Assembly (NCBI GenBank): GCA_003142185.1
Contig: PLOR01000029.1
Location: forward strand, 113,738 to 153,597
DNA: 39,860 nucleotides
From: Bryobacterales bacterium
GTDB lineage: Bacteria; Acidobacteriota; Terriglobia; Bryobacterales; Bryobacteraceae
Direction of reading: 5' to 3'
The notes beneath the pieces were generated by a model. The model made no database searches and was not told where the DNA came from. It was given only the letters and a program-made list of their open reading frames with translations. Both the position numbers and the translations under genes were made by a program. This document shows positions 26,401 to 32,997 of this stretch, piece after piece (position 1 is the stretch's first letter; every line of letters begins with the position of its first letter).

Positions 26401-26507
26401 GGCGTGGCGGCCAGGTCCTCGAGGTTGCGCCAGAACTCGCGCCCGCGCTTCCCTTCCAGACGCGCCCGCGCGCCGGCCAGATCTAGGTGTTTCGGTGAGT
26501 CGCTCAT
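23487..26507 (-). CDS. actB: alternative complex III iron-sulfur subunit ActB (molybdopterin-oxidoreductase-like)
   Basis: The 1006-residue protein starts at an ATG overlapping the actA stop (ATGA). A twin-arginine signal RRNFLKMMG (63-71) ends in a possible lipobox, LTAC. The central part resembles molybdopterin oxidoreductases, which in ACIII have lost the cofactor. The C-terminal third is a ferredoxin-like domain with four Cys groups: CTGCSACVVAC, CQQCENAPCELVCP, CVGTRYCSNNCP and CTYCVQRI with CQATCP. These fit three [4Fe-4S] and one [3Fe-4S] cluster. The subunit carries electrons from quinol toward the haems. Fusion of both parts in one chain is usual for ActB. Confidence 0.95.
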   Translation of the reverse strand: MSDSPKHLDLAGARARLEGKRGREFWRNLEDLAATPEFEDLLQREFPRQAIGWADDENEVDGRRNFLKMMGASLALAGLTACTRQPTEHIMPYVRQPEDLIPGKPLFYATATTLGGVANGVLVESHEGRPTKVEGNPEHPATLGALDAFGQASVLQLYDPDRSRTLYQDGEIRSWADFLGMLRGLIEQQRASGGAGIRILTETVTSPAMADQLAAIQKLFPASKWHQWEPAGPHSARTGAMLAFGQPVHTYYNVSNANVIVSLDADFLASGEASLRYARQFAARRRVEGANTTMNRLYVVEPMPTPTGSKADHRLPLRAGDVEEFAWLLAAGLGVAQGPKQSDNGDINKWMGGLVKDLMHNQGASLVIAGEFQPPIVHALAHAMNAKLGNVGKTVFSTDSIEASPVDHVASLEDLVSDLDSGAVDLLLILGGNPVFNAPVELGLADRIEKARVRAHLSLYEDETTAVCQWSLPEAHYLESWGDARAFDGSVTIQQPLIQPLYDGRSAYQVLQMFLEAPEMGGHEIVKGYWAAQHNGADFESWWRRAVHDGVVAGSALPTKTPAINGAALATPAHKYRLEGKLEIVFRPDPTIYDGRFANLGWLQELPKPITKITWDNAAIMSPATANQLGVYKETLNAGYDGVPMVELTYQGRTLRAPVWAQPGCADGSVTVHLGYGRTKAGRAGTGAGFNPYGLRTAKALWNDTGLAAKKTAGSYLLATTQNEHALDPKRHIVRAGDLADYLKNPASVHEGAEDPPPALTIYPGWSYPGHAWGMAIDLNACTGCSACVVACQAENNIAVVGKDQVRRGRAMHWLRVDSYYSGSPHDPEIYNQPVPCQQCENAPCELVCPVQATTHSAEGLNDMVYNRCVGTRYCSNNCPYKVRRFNFYLFSDFETPSLKLLRNPDVTVRSRGVMEKCTYCVQRINSAKIDAEKQNRKVKDGEIQTACQATCPAEAIVFGDINDPNSRVSQMKAEKRNYGMLADLNTRPRTTYLAALRNPNPEIED

Positions 26508-27163
26508 CGGTGGCAAGTGGAACAGCTCGTCAACACGCGCGCATCTTGTATGTGATTCTCACTCATCAGCCGGCGCCCGATTTCCTCCTGGTCGCCTGCT
26601 GGCTGATAGCCCATGGTGGTAATGAATGCCTGCGGCCGCAGAACTTTTTCGGGATTGCGGTGGCAGTCCAGGCACCAATCCATTTGCAGCGAAGCGTGCT
26701 GCCACATCAGCGGCATCTTGTCCACCCTGCCATGGCAGCTCTCACAGCCCACGCCCTTCGCAACGTGAATGCTGTGGTTGAAGTAAACGAAATCCGGCAG
26801 GTCGTGGACCCGCGTCCAGCGGATCGATTGGCCCGTGCGGAAACTGGCGCGCACCGGTTCCAGCATCGGGCTCGTGCTCCAGATCTGGGAGTGGCAATTC
26901 ATGCAGGTTTTGGTCGGCGGCACGTTGGCGAAACTGGAGCTTTCGACCGAAGTATGGCAGTACCGGCAGTCCAGGCCCAGCCCGCCGACGTGATGCGCGT
27001 GGCTGAACGGAATCGGCTGCTCGCGCGCCATGAACGCCCGCGTATTGTATGCGCTGCGGTTCAAAGCGTCGAAAGCCCAGCCGACGAATATCAGGACGAA
27101 GATGGCGCCATAGACCGACATGCGCGCGATCGCGTTCGCGCTCTTAGGAAAGATCTGGGCCAT
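26504..27163 (-). CDS. actA: alternative complex III pentahaem cytochrome c ActA
   Basis: The 219-residue protein has one N-terminal transmembrane anchor (about 12-32) and five CxxCH motifs at 66-70, 87-91, 140-144, 164-168 and 214-218, exactly as in known ActA. It lies in the periplasm and links ActB to ActE. It is the first gene of the twelve-gene respiratory unit. The 172 bp upstream (27164-27335), between it and the asparaginase gene, show no promoter I would trust; the weak TTGTGG and TATGCG pair (minus strand, around 27210-27240) is the best candidate. Confidence 0.95.
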   Translation of the reverse strand: MAQIFPKSANAIARMSVYGAIFVLIFVGWAFDALNRSAYNTRAFMAREQPIPFSHAHHVGGLGLDCRYCHTSVESSSFANVPPTKTCMNCHSQIWSTSPMLEPVRASFRTGQSIRWTRVHDLPDFVYFNHSIHVAKGVGCESCHGRVDKMPLMWQHASLQMDWCLDCHRNPEKVLRPQAFITTMGYQPAGDQEEIGRRLMSENHIQDARVLTSCSTCHR

Positions 27164-27335
27164 GCCGCGCTACCTTCGCCCCGCTTCCTTCGTGAAAATG
27201 TCGTTAGTCCGCATACAGGAAGACAGCACCCCCACAACCCTGCTTGTCCACATGCCCTCGGTCCCAGACTCAATCTCTCTTAACAGATGCAAAACTTGTT
27301 ACGAAGTTCCAAGGTTATCGCGTTACCGCATGGTT

Positions 27336-28475
27336 TCACGAACTCCGCGCGTAAAGAAACACGGCATTCTCCTGACGGCTCCCGCCATCGGTGGTGCAAA
27401 CGGCAAACTGCGCCACCTGCCTAGCCTCGACCGATGATTTATTCCACAACGAAGCGCCCGCATATTCCCCATCCTTACGCAGCGCGTAGAATTTCAGATC
27501 GATAGCTTCCAGCCGTTTTCGATCCTGGTTGAAGTTGCGCGCCACGCGCTCCAACGCGTCCAGCACGGCTTCTTTGGGCGCCATCCCGCGCCGCATGTTT
27601 TCGACGACGGTGTGCGCCCCGCAAACTCGGAGGTTTTCCTCCCCGCGCCCAGTGGAACCGGCGCCGCCGACATCCTGATCCAGCCACAAGCCGCCGCCGA
27701 CGATGGGGGAATCGCCCACCCGGCCGGAGATCTTCCAGGCCAGGCCGCTGGTGGTGGTAACCGCCGACATTTCACCCTTTTCATTGAGTGCGATGCAGTT
27801 GATGGTGCCGTGCGGCGGGTGGTATGCGTTCTGAATCGCTTCGAGCAGCAGTTCGTCGCTGGCCCAGGGAAACTCCCGCTTGAGTTCCTCCAGGTTGGCC
27901 GTCTTCGGCGGTTCGGGCGGCGCATCCAGGCCGGGTCCCCAGTTGCTATGGCCGTCGCGATCGCGCTGCGACCTCTTCCAGACCAGCCATTGCAGCCGCG
28001 ATTCCTCGGTCAGCAGGTTCTCTTCCTGAAATCCTTCGGCTTTCGCGAACTTGAGCGCACCGGCGCCGACCAGCATCATGTGGTCGGTATCTTCCATCAC
28101 ACGTTTAGCCACCTTGGAGGGAGTCTTGATACCTTCGATCGCGCCCACCGCGCCCATCCGGCGGCTGGGGCCGTGCACCACGCTCGAATCGAGCTGCACC
28201 ACGCCGTCCTCGTTGGGCAACCCGCCGTAGCCCACGCTCGAGTCGCGCGGGTCCAGTTCCACGATGTTGACGCCGGCCACCACCGCGTCCAGCGTATCGG
28301 CTCCAGCCTTGATCAGTTCCATCGCCTTGGCGCAGCAGTTGACGCCGCCGTCGAAACGGTTAGCGCTCGAAATCACGACCGCCGGCGGACCCGGCTTCGC
28401 CGAGACCATGCGGATCATCGGCAGTGCCGCGGCGCCCAGCATCACCGATCTGCGGCTCCAGTTGATTTTGCTCAT
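27336..28475 (-). CDS. Tat-exported glycosylasparaginase / isoaspartyl peptidase family (Ntn hydrolase)
   Basis: The 379-residue protein has a twin-arginine-like signal (SRRSVMLGAAALPMIRMVSA, 7-26). The rest is an N-terminal-nucleophile hydrolase of the N4-(beta-N-acetylglucosaminyl)-L-asparaginase family. It includes DAVVAGVNIVELDP, YGGLPNEDG, the autoprocessing site at Gly223-Thr224 (PHGTINCIAL), and RVGDSPIVGGGLW with GGAGSTGRGE. Cleavage before Thr224 would give alpha and beta chains. Such enzymes remove Asn-linked GlcNAc remnants or act on isoaspartyl peptides. The gene precedes actA on the same strand by 172 bp, so co-transcription is possible but not evident. Confidence 0.9.
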   Translation of the reverse strand: MSKINWSRRSVMLGAAALPMIRMVSAKPGPPAVVISSANRFDGGVNCCAKAMELIKAGADTLDAVVAGVNIVELDPRDSSVGYGGLPNEDGVVQLDSSVVHGPSRRMGAVGAIEGIKTPSKVAKRVMEDTDHMMLVGAGALKFAKAEGFQEENLLTEESRLQWLVWKRSQRDRDGHSNWGPGLDAPPEPPKTANLEELKREFPWASDELLLEAIQNAYHPPHGTINCIALNEKGEMSAVTTTSGLAWKISGRVGDSPIVGGGLWLDQDVGGAGSTGRGEENLRVCGAHTVVENMRRGMAPKEAVLDALERVARNFNQDRKRLEAIDLKFYALRKDGEYAGASLWNKSSVEARQVAQFAVCTTDGGSRQENAVFLYARSS

Positions 28476-28586
28476 CAGCGCGTCTTCTTGCTCGTGCGTG
28501 CCCCGCGAACCGCGTCGGCGTTCATGGCCTTTGAGAAGGATTTACATTATGGCACAGCCGGAGCGGGATAGCGTACTCCGGTTTCA

Positions 28587-28620
28587 GTGGGGCAGGTCCC
28601 CGACGTCCCCGACCCGCCAA
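28587..28620 (+). repeat. variant family A repeat with extended loop
   Basis: The sequence begins GTGGGGCAGGTC as in other copies and ends GACCCGCCAA. The arms GGCAGGTC and GACCCGCC pair imperfectly around an enlarged loop in which a CCCGAC unit is repeated. It lies in the 210-bp divergent gap between the asparaginase gene and the small secreted protein. I see no other clear element there. Confidence 0.55.
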
Positions 28621-28685
28621 TTCACGTTGTGTCGCTCACTCCTCCACTTTCGGACCCCCGGTCCCCGTCCTGTTAAACTGACGCC

Positions 28686-29063
28686 ATGAGGTATCTCGCG
28701 GCCTCGTTATTGTTGTTGCTCGCCTGTGCCATGGCACTCGCGCAAAAAGGGCATGACGTGCAGATCGTGGAAGCCAAGGCCCGGCGCGTCGAAGAAGGGC
28801 GGCTTTCCATGGACGGCCGGGTTCGCGCCGGAAAGACCATCAAGGGGCTGACCCTGACTTTCGATTTCCTGACCTCCGACGGGGTTCTGCTGAGCAGCCA
28901 GAAAACCACCGTGGAGGATGACGAACTCAAGCGGGGCGACGAGTCGTCATTTCACGCCGAGACCGAGAATCCCCCCGGCTCGGTGCGTTTCAAGATCCGG
29001 GCGTTCGACGGCGACGGCCGGCAACTGCGCGTCGGTAATGACGGGCCGTTTGTGATCGATTGA
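28686..29063 (+). CDS. small secreted protein, FxLYD-like beta domain
   Basis: The 125-residue protein has a signal peptide (about 1-19, ending AMALAQ). The single beta-rich domain has the pattern of extracellular FxLYD-type modules: a long strand with GRVRAGKTIKGLTLTFDFLTSDG, then SSQKTTVEDDEL, FHAETENPPG and VRFKIRAFDGDGRQL. No catalytic motif is present. Such domains usually mediate binding at the cell surface. The similarity is by pattern only, so the name is tentative. It is followed after 92 bp by a regulator gene with its own promoter-like region. Confidence 0.65.
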   Translation: MRYLAASLLLLLACAMALAQKGHDVQIVEAKARRVEEGRLSMDGRVRAGKTIKGLTLTFDFLTSDGVLLSSQKTTVEDDELKRGDESSFHAETENPPGSVRFKIRAFDGDGRQLRVGNDGPFVID

Positions 29064-29155
29064 ACACCGCGTCCGGCGCTTCCATGGGTCCTCCCCGCTA
29101 ATAGCCCTTCACAACTGTTGCTTATAGAAGTACTATAGTTAGCAAGGGGGGGGCT

Positions 29156-29533
29156 ATGGGACCGTTGACGCGAGTCGCCATTGCGCCGTATCAGGACGAG
29201 CACCTGGCGGTGAATTTTGAACATCGGGCCGTCACGCTGGATTCCCATCCAGTCGGCCTGACGCGGAAGGAATATGCCTTGCTGGCGCTGCTGGTGAGCA
29301 ATGCCAGCGAAATCGTTCCTCGCCCCGCGTTGTTATGGGAAATCTGGGGCTACGGCGCCGGCATCCGCACGCGGACGCTGGACGTTCATGTGCGCCGGGT
29401 GCGCAAGAAACTGGGCGCGTACGCCGACCAGTACATCGAGACCATCTTCGGCATCGGCTACCGTTTCCAACCGTTCCGCATCATCCGCCCTCGCCAGGAG
29501 AGCGCGCAGGACCCGGTGGCCGGGGTTGCGTGA
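29156..29533 (+). CDS. receiver-less OmpR/PhoB-type winged-helix protein
   Basis: The 125-residue protein is almost only a C-terminal response-regulator DNA-binding domain: VGLTRKEYALLALLV (about 41-55), the recognition region TRTLDVHVRRVRKKLGA (about 80-96) and IETIFGIGYRF (about 102-112). The receiver domain is missing altogether, not truncated by the window. Stand-alone winged helices of this class occur in Acidobacteriota and may be controlled by level or partner rather than phosphorylation. A GGGGGGG run lies just before the ATG. AT-rich DNA (TATAGT at 29134-29139) is a possible -10. No histidine kinase is nearby. Confidence 0.85.
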   Translation: MGPLTRVAIAPYQDEHLAVNFEHRAVTLDSHPVGLTRKEYALLALLVSNASEIVPRPALLWEIWGYGAGIRTRTLDVHVRRVRKKLGAYADQYIETIFGIGYRFQPFRIIRPRQESAQDPVAGVA

Positions 29534-29565
29534 GAAAGCCGCGTGAGAAAGCCGCATGAGAAGCC
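29528..29565 (+). repeat. three tandem 13-nt units at a gene junction
   Basis: Two identical units GCGTGAGAAAGCC (29528-29540, 29541-29553) are followed by a 12-nt variant GCATGAGAAGCC (29554-29565). The first unit contains the TGA stop of the regulator gene. The third ends just before the ATG of the hydrolase gene at 29567. The GAGAA(A)G core resembles a weak Shine-Dalgarno sequence, so copy number could affect translation. Confidence 0.7.
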
Positions 29566-29566
29566 G

Positions 29567-30361
29567 ATGATGAGACGAGTTGCGTTGCTGGCCGCCTTGG
29601 CCGCCTCGAGCCTTGCGGCACAGGATTGGGCGATCGCGAAGCTCGCGAAGAGCCCGCGCCACCAGGAATGGGTCACGGTGAAGCACGACGGCCGATCCGT
29701 CGAGACATTCGTGGTGTATCCGGAATCCGCGGCCAAGACGCCGGTGGTGGTGATCATCCACGAGATCTTCGGGATGACCGATTGGGTGCAGGACCTGGCG
29801 GACCAGGTGGCCGAGGCCGGCTACATCGCGGTGGCGCCCGACCTGCTCTCCGGCATGGCCCCCAACGGCGGCCGCACCAAAGATTTCGCGCCCAACTCGG
29901 TGATGGAAGCCATCGGCCATCTCAGCCCGGACCAGATCACCGCCGACTTAAACGCCGTCGCCGATTACGGTCTCAAACTGGCGGCGGCCAATGGCAAGCT
30001 ATTCGTGGCGGGCTTTTGTTGGGGCGGCGGGCAAACCTTCCGCTTCTCCACCAACCGTTCAGACCTGAAGGGCGCCTTCGTGTTCTACGGTCCACCGCCC
30101 GCGGCCGATGCCATGGCGCGCATCCAGGCGCCGGTTTACGGTTTCTACGCCGGCAACGACGCCCGTATCGATGCCACTCTCCCCACCGCCAAAGACCAAA
30201 TGGCCGCCGCAAAGAAGCAATACGATCCTGTAGTCTACGATGGCGCCGGCCACGGCTTCATGCGCGCCGGCGAGGACCCGGCGGGCAACGAAGCCAACCA
30301 GAAAGCCCGGGCTGACGCTTGGGTGCGGTGGAAGCAGTTGCTGAAGGAACGGTCGCAGTAA
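29567..30361 (+). CDS. exported dienelactone hydrolase family protein
   Basis: From the ATG at 29567 the protein has 264 residues (ATG at 29570 and GTG at 29543 are alternatives). It has a short signal peptide (about 3-18) and a dienelactone-hydrolase fold. The catalytic Cys151 (GFCWGGG), Asp198 (GNDARID) and His229 (GAGHGFMR) and the regulatory Glu66 (IIHEIFG) are all present. Cytoplasmic relatives open dienelactones in aromatic degradation; exported ones have no firmly known substrate. It follows the winged-helix gene by 33 bp across the 13-nt repeats and may be its target or operon partner. Confidence 0.9.
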   Translation: MMRRVALLAALAASSLAAQDWAIAKLAKSPRHQEWVTVKHDGRSVETFVVYPESAAKTPVVVIIHEIFGMTDWVQDLADQVAEAGYIAVAPDLLSGMAPNGGRTKDFAPNSVMEAIGHLSPDQITADLNAVADYGLKLAAANGKLFVAGFCWGGGQTFRFSTNRSDLKGAFVFYGPPPAADAMARIQAPVYGFYAGNDARIDATLPTAKDQMAAAKKQYDPVVYDGAGHGFMRAGEDPAGNEANQKARADAWVRWKQLLKERSQ

Positions 30362-30362
30362 A

Positions 30363-30388
30363 CTGGGGCAGGTCCCCGACCTGCCGAC
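30363..30388 (+). repeat. family A hairpin repeat
   Basis: It has an 8-bp perfect stem (GGCAGGTC / GACCTGCC) around a CCC loop, with the CTGG and GAC ends related to the other copies. It lies directly after the hydrolase stop and before the convergent toxin-candidate gene, where it may help to end transcription. Confidence 0.7.
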
Positions 30389-30401
30389 AGCCGGCGCCGC
30401 A

Positions 30402-30794
30402 TCATTTCGCTTGACCAGCACGGGCCGCCCGCACAAAGTCGCGGACCCTGTTCTTCGTGAAGTTCGAGGCCGAGAACCCTCCGAGAACTAATTGAAGGAC
30501 TGCTGGTGTCGCATCCATGTGCATCCTGGCCCTTCCGCACGGAAGATGCGCCTGCAGTTTCTCGACGCTCATGATCTCCGCTTGCGCATAACTGATGCAG
30601 GTGTCCCACTTCAAAAATGGGTGCTCTGCTTTCTGGAATATGACGGTCTGGTCCTTGGCTCCCCTCAGCGATGTGAAGCTGGCTGCTGCGAACAGCCCGT
30701 CATTATTAGGTTCTGTTGCGATGATCCATAGGTGCTCCCGCTGATTCTCGTCGTTCAGGGGGAAAAGGAACGTTTGGCCGCCGTGGAAGGCCAC
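30402..30794 (-). CDS. candidate toxin partner of the Panacea-domain protein
   Basis: The 130-residue protein begins at a GTG 3 bp after the stop of the Panacea gene and is surely co-translated with it. The first 80 residues are beta-rich with the pattern HLWIIATEPN, FAAASFTSL, DQTVIFQKAEHPFLKWDTC and ISYAQAE, which recalls the small barrels of PemK/MazF-like RNases, though I cannot assign a family. The C-terminal 40 residues are basic and helical. Panacea (PanA) antitoxins pair with many unrelated toxins, and the small gene beside them is usually the toxin. The toxin role is inferred from context only. Confidence 0.6.
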   Translation of the reverse strand: MAFHGGQTFLFPLNDENQREHLWIIATEPNNDGLFAAASFTSLRGAKDQTVIFQKAEHPFLKWDTCISYAQAEIMSVEKLQAHLPCGRARMHMDATPAVLQLVLGGFSASNFTKNRVRDFVRAARAGQAK

Positions 30795-30797
30795 GGC

Positions 30798-31355
30798 CTA
30801 CGCCACCAGGCTGACGGCGGCTCTCTGCTTATCAATCGAAGATTCGATATGGGCGGCTTCGTCCTCGGACAAACCGAGTGCGGCAATGATGTCGGAAATA
30901 TCGATGGCGGAGGAGCTTTCGCCTGGATCGTCCCATTCCGGGAAATCATTGTGGCATTCATCGGCCAAGGTGAACGGACCCTTTTGGCCATCGGCCGCAA
31001 AGATCTCCGCGATGAGTTGCTCCTCGGCGCGCGACAGTTCTGAATTGCCGGGATCCACCTGGAGTGCCACGGTGTAGGGGTCCGCGGTTCGCTGTATGTG
31101 GGCCGACCAAAACGTCGGATGAACATTCGGGTTCAGGCTGGCCTTAATCCGGTCATAGATATTGCTGGTGACCGGACCGAACTTCATGGAAACATACTTG
31201 TCCGTCGTGACCGAAAGACCGAACCTTCGGAAGGCCTCTCTGTCGGCCCGATACAGCAACTTGATTAGGGCCATGTAGTTCAGGGGCGCGCCTGCCAGCT
31301 TCAAGAAGAGGGCCGCCGCCTGAGTCGCCTTCACTTCGTCAAAGGCCAAATTCAT
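30798..31355 (-). CDS. Panacea-domain protein (PanA/SocA-type antitoxin, DUF4065)
   Basis: The 185-residue protein has the Panacea pattern: AAALFLKLAGAPLNYMALIK, LLYRADREAFRRFG, and KYVSMKFGPVTSNIYDRI, in the first 75 residues. The later part is variable and acidic (FPEWDDPGESSSAIDISDII). Panacea domains serve as hyperpromiscuous antitoxins (PanAT systems) and as proteolytic adaptors (SocA). Here the gene lies just upstream of a 130-residue partner with 3 bp between them. Base composition is by eye less GC-rich than in the flanking operons, which suggests transfer. A -10-like CATAAT and a perfect 6-bp dyad lie upstream (31366-31392). The family call is good. Confidence 0.85.
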   Translation of the reverse strand: MNLAFDEVKATQAAALFLKLAGAPLNYMALIKLLYRADREAFRRFGLSVTTDKYVSMKFGPVTSNIYDRIKASLNPNVHPTFWSAHIQRTADPYTVALQVDPGNSELSRAEEQLIAEIFAADGQKGPFTLADECHNDFPEWDDPGESSSAIDISDIIAALGLSEDEAAHIESSIDKQRAAVSLVA

Positions 31356-31365
31356 CGCTGGCTCA

Positions 31366-31392
31366 ATTATGGCACAGACCTTCGCTGTCTGT
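31366..31392 (-). promoter_or_regulatory. candidate promoter and operator of the Panacea pair
   Basis: On the minus strand CATAAT (31371-31366) is a good -10, with GTAACA as a weak -35 18 bp upstream. Between them lies a perfect dyad ACAGAC (31374-31379) / GTCTGT (31387-31392) with a 7-bp spacer. A palindrome in this place suits autoregulation by the toxin-antitoxin complex (inference). Confidence 0.45.
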
Positions 31393-31470
31393 TACCGTGA
31401 TTTCCAAGCCAACCTCCCCCAGGCCCGCGCGGTATTTACCCTACACGGCGGCTTCGAATGCCACCCTTGA

Positions 31471-31499
31471 TTGACACCCCTACCTCCCGCTGATAGCCT
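31471..31499 (+). promoter_or_regulatory. candidate promoter of the gcv operon
   Basis: A perfect -35 TTGACA (31471-31476) is followed after 17 bp by the weak -10 TAGCCT (31494-31499). The start site would fall within about two bases of the gcvT ATG (31508), and no Shine-Dalgarno sequence precedes it, so the message may be leaderless. No glycine-riboswitch-like structure is recognisable in the 152-bp gap. Confidence 0.45.
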
Positions 31500-31507
31500 G
31501 AGTTTTC

Positions 31508-32611
31508 ATGCCACAGGTGTCACCCCTGCGCCGCACAGCGCTGAATTCTGTTCATCGGTCGCTGTGCGCCAAAATGGTCGACTTCGGCGGCTGGGATATG
31601 CCCGTCCAATACTCGGGGATTCTCGCGGAGCACATGGCGGTGCGTAAATCGGTGGGCGTGTTCGACGTCAGCCATATGGGCGAAATCGAGATCCGCGGGC
31701 CGCAAGCCGCGCAACTGACCGATTTCGTCACCACCAATGCCGTGCATAAGCTGCAGACCGGCCAGGCGCACTATACCGGGTTGCTTTATGAGCACGGCGG
31801 GTTTGTGGACGATATCCTAGTGCACAAAGTAGCGGGCGATCACTTTTTCCTCTGCGTCAACGCATCGAACCAGGAGAAGGATTTCGAGCACATCCGCACG
31901 CACAACCGCTTCGATGCCACGGTCGAACTGACGAGCGACCGTTACAGCCAGATCGCCATCCAGGGACCGCAAGCCCGCGCCACGCTCGAAAAGCTGACGC
32001 CGGTCGATTTGACCGCCATCAAGTATTATTGGTTCACCGATGGCGAAGTGGCGGGCGTGCCCGCGCGAATCGCGCACACCGGCTACACCGGCGAAGACGG
32101 TTTCGAAATCTACATCCCGCCCGCCGAATCCGAGCGCATCTGGGCTCGGGTGCTGGAAGCGGGCGCGGAGTTTGGCATCAAGCCCTGCGGCCTCGGCGCG
32201 CGCAACACGCTGCGTCTGGAAGCCAAGATGGTGCTTTACGGGCACGAGATCGACGCTTCCATTTCGCCGCTCGAAGCGGACCTCGCCTGGATCGTCAAGC
32301 TCGGCAAGGGCGAATTCGTGGGCCGCGAGGCGTTGCTGCGCCAGAAAGAAGCTGGCTTGCGGCGCAGGCTCACCGGATTTGAAATGACCGGCCGGCCCGT
32401 CGCGCGCGATGGCTACGAAGTGCAAGTGAATGGCGTTACCGCGGGGTGGGTCACCAGCGGCTCGCCCGCGCCGGCTTTGAACAAGAACATCGGCCTGTGC
32501 TACCTGCCCGTGGAATTGGCCCGGTCCGGGCTAGCCATCCAAGTCATCGTGCGCGGCCAAGCCGCCGATGCGATGACCGTCGAAACCCCTTTTTACAAGC
32601 GAGCGAAATGA
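31508..32611 (+). CDS. gcvT: aminomethyltransferase, glycine cleavage T protein
   Basis: The 367 residues cover the full GcvT family length. Key segments are LCAKMVDFGGWDMPVQY (about 20-36), VFDVSHMGEIEIRG (about 52-65), the TGYTGEDGFEIY folate-binding region (about 197-208), and LGARNTLRLEAKMVLYGHEI. A C-terminal beta-barrel contains GWVTSGSPAPALNKNIG. The enzyme transfers the methylene group from the H-protein-bound aminomethyl arm to tetrahydrofolate and releases ammonia. It is the first gene of a four-gene operon and overlaps gcvH by four bases. Confidence 0.97.
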   Translation: MPQVSPLRRTALNSVHRSLCAKMVDFGGWDMPVQYSGILAEHMAVRKSVGVFDVSHMGEIEIRGPQAAQLTDFVTTNAVHKLQTGQAHYTGLLYEHGGFVDDILVHKVAGDHFFLCVNASNQEKDFEHIRTHNRFDATVELTSDRYSQIAIQGPQARATLEKLTPVDLTAIKYYWFTDGEVAGVPARIAHTGYTGEDGFEIYIPPAESERIWARVLEAGAEFGIKPCGLGARNTLRLEAKMVLYGHEIDASISPLEADLAWIVKLGKGEFVGREALLRQKEAGLRRRLTGFEMTGRPVARDGYEVQVNGVTAGWVTSGSPAPALNKNIGLCYLPVELARSGLAIQVIVRGQAADAMTVETPFYKRAK

Positions 32612-32997
32612 CCATGTATCCGGAAAACTTCAGATATACGAAGGAACACGAATGGGTCCTGGTGGAAGGCGGCATAGGCACCATCGGGATCACCGATCAC
32701 GCCCAGCAGGAGCTCGGCGACATCGTTTATGTAGACCTGCCCAAGCCCGGCACGCGCGTGGAGCAGGGCCGGTCGCTGGGGTCCGTGGAATCCGTCAAGG
32801 CGGTTTCCGACATTTACTCGCCTGTTAGCGGCGAAGTGGCCGAGATCAACCCGATTCTGGCCGACGCGCCGGAGAAGCTCAACGAAGATCCACACGGCGC
32901 GGCCTGGCTGGTGAAGATCAAGCTGAGCGCGCCCGGCGAATTGCCGGATCTCATGTCCGCCGCCGACTATCAAAGCTACATAGGAGCCGAAAAATAG
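32608..32997 (+). CDS. gcvH: glycine cleavage H protein (lipoyl carrier)
   Basis: The 129-residue protein has the entire H-protein fold: YPENFRYTKEHEWVLVE, IGITDHAQQELGDIVYVDLP, and the lipoyl-attachment Lys64 in GSVESVKAVSDIYSP, followed by NEDPHGAAWLVKI. The lipoyl arm shuttles the aminomethyl group between the P, T and L proteins. The ATG at 32608 overlaps the gcvT stop; an ATG two codons later is also possible. The L protein (dihydrolipoyl dehydrogenase) is not encoded here. Confidence 0.97.
   Translation: MTMYPENFRYTKEHEWVLVEGGIGTIGITDHAQQELGDIVYVDLPKPGTRVEQGRSLGSVESVKAVSDIYSPVSGEVAEINPILADAPEKLNEDPHGAAWLVKIKLSAPGELPDLMSAADYQSYIGAEK

Noticed and set aside
31356-31507. Glycine riboswitch ahead of gcvT
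   Set aside because: The 152-bp gap is shared with the divergent Panacea promoter and shows no conserved glycine-aptamer core or expression-platform hairpin.
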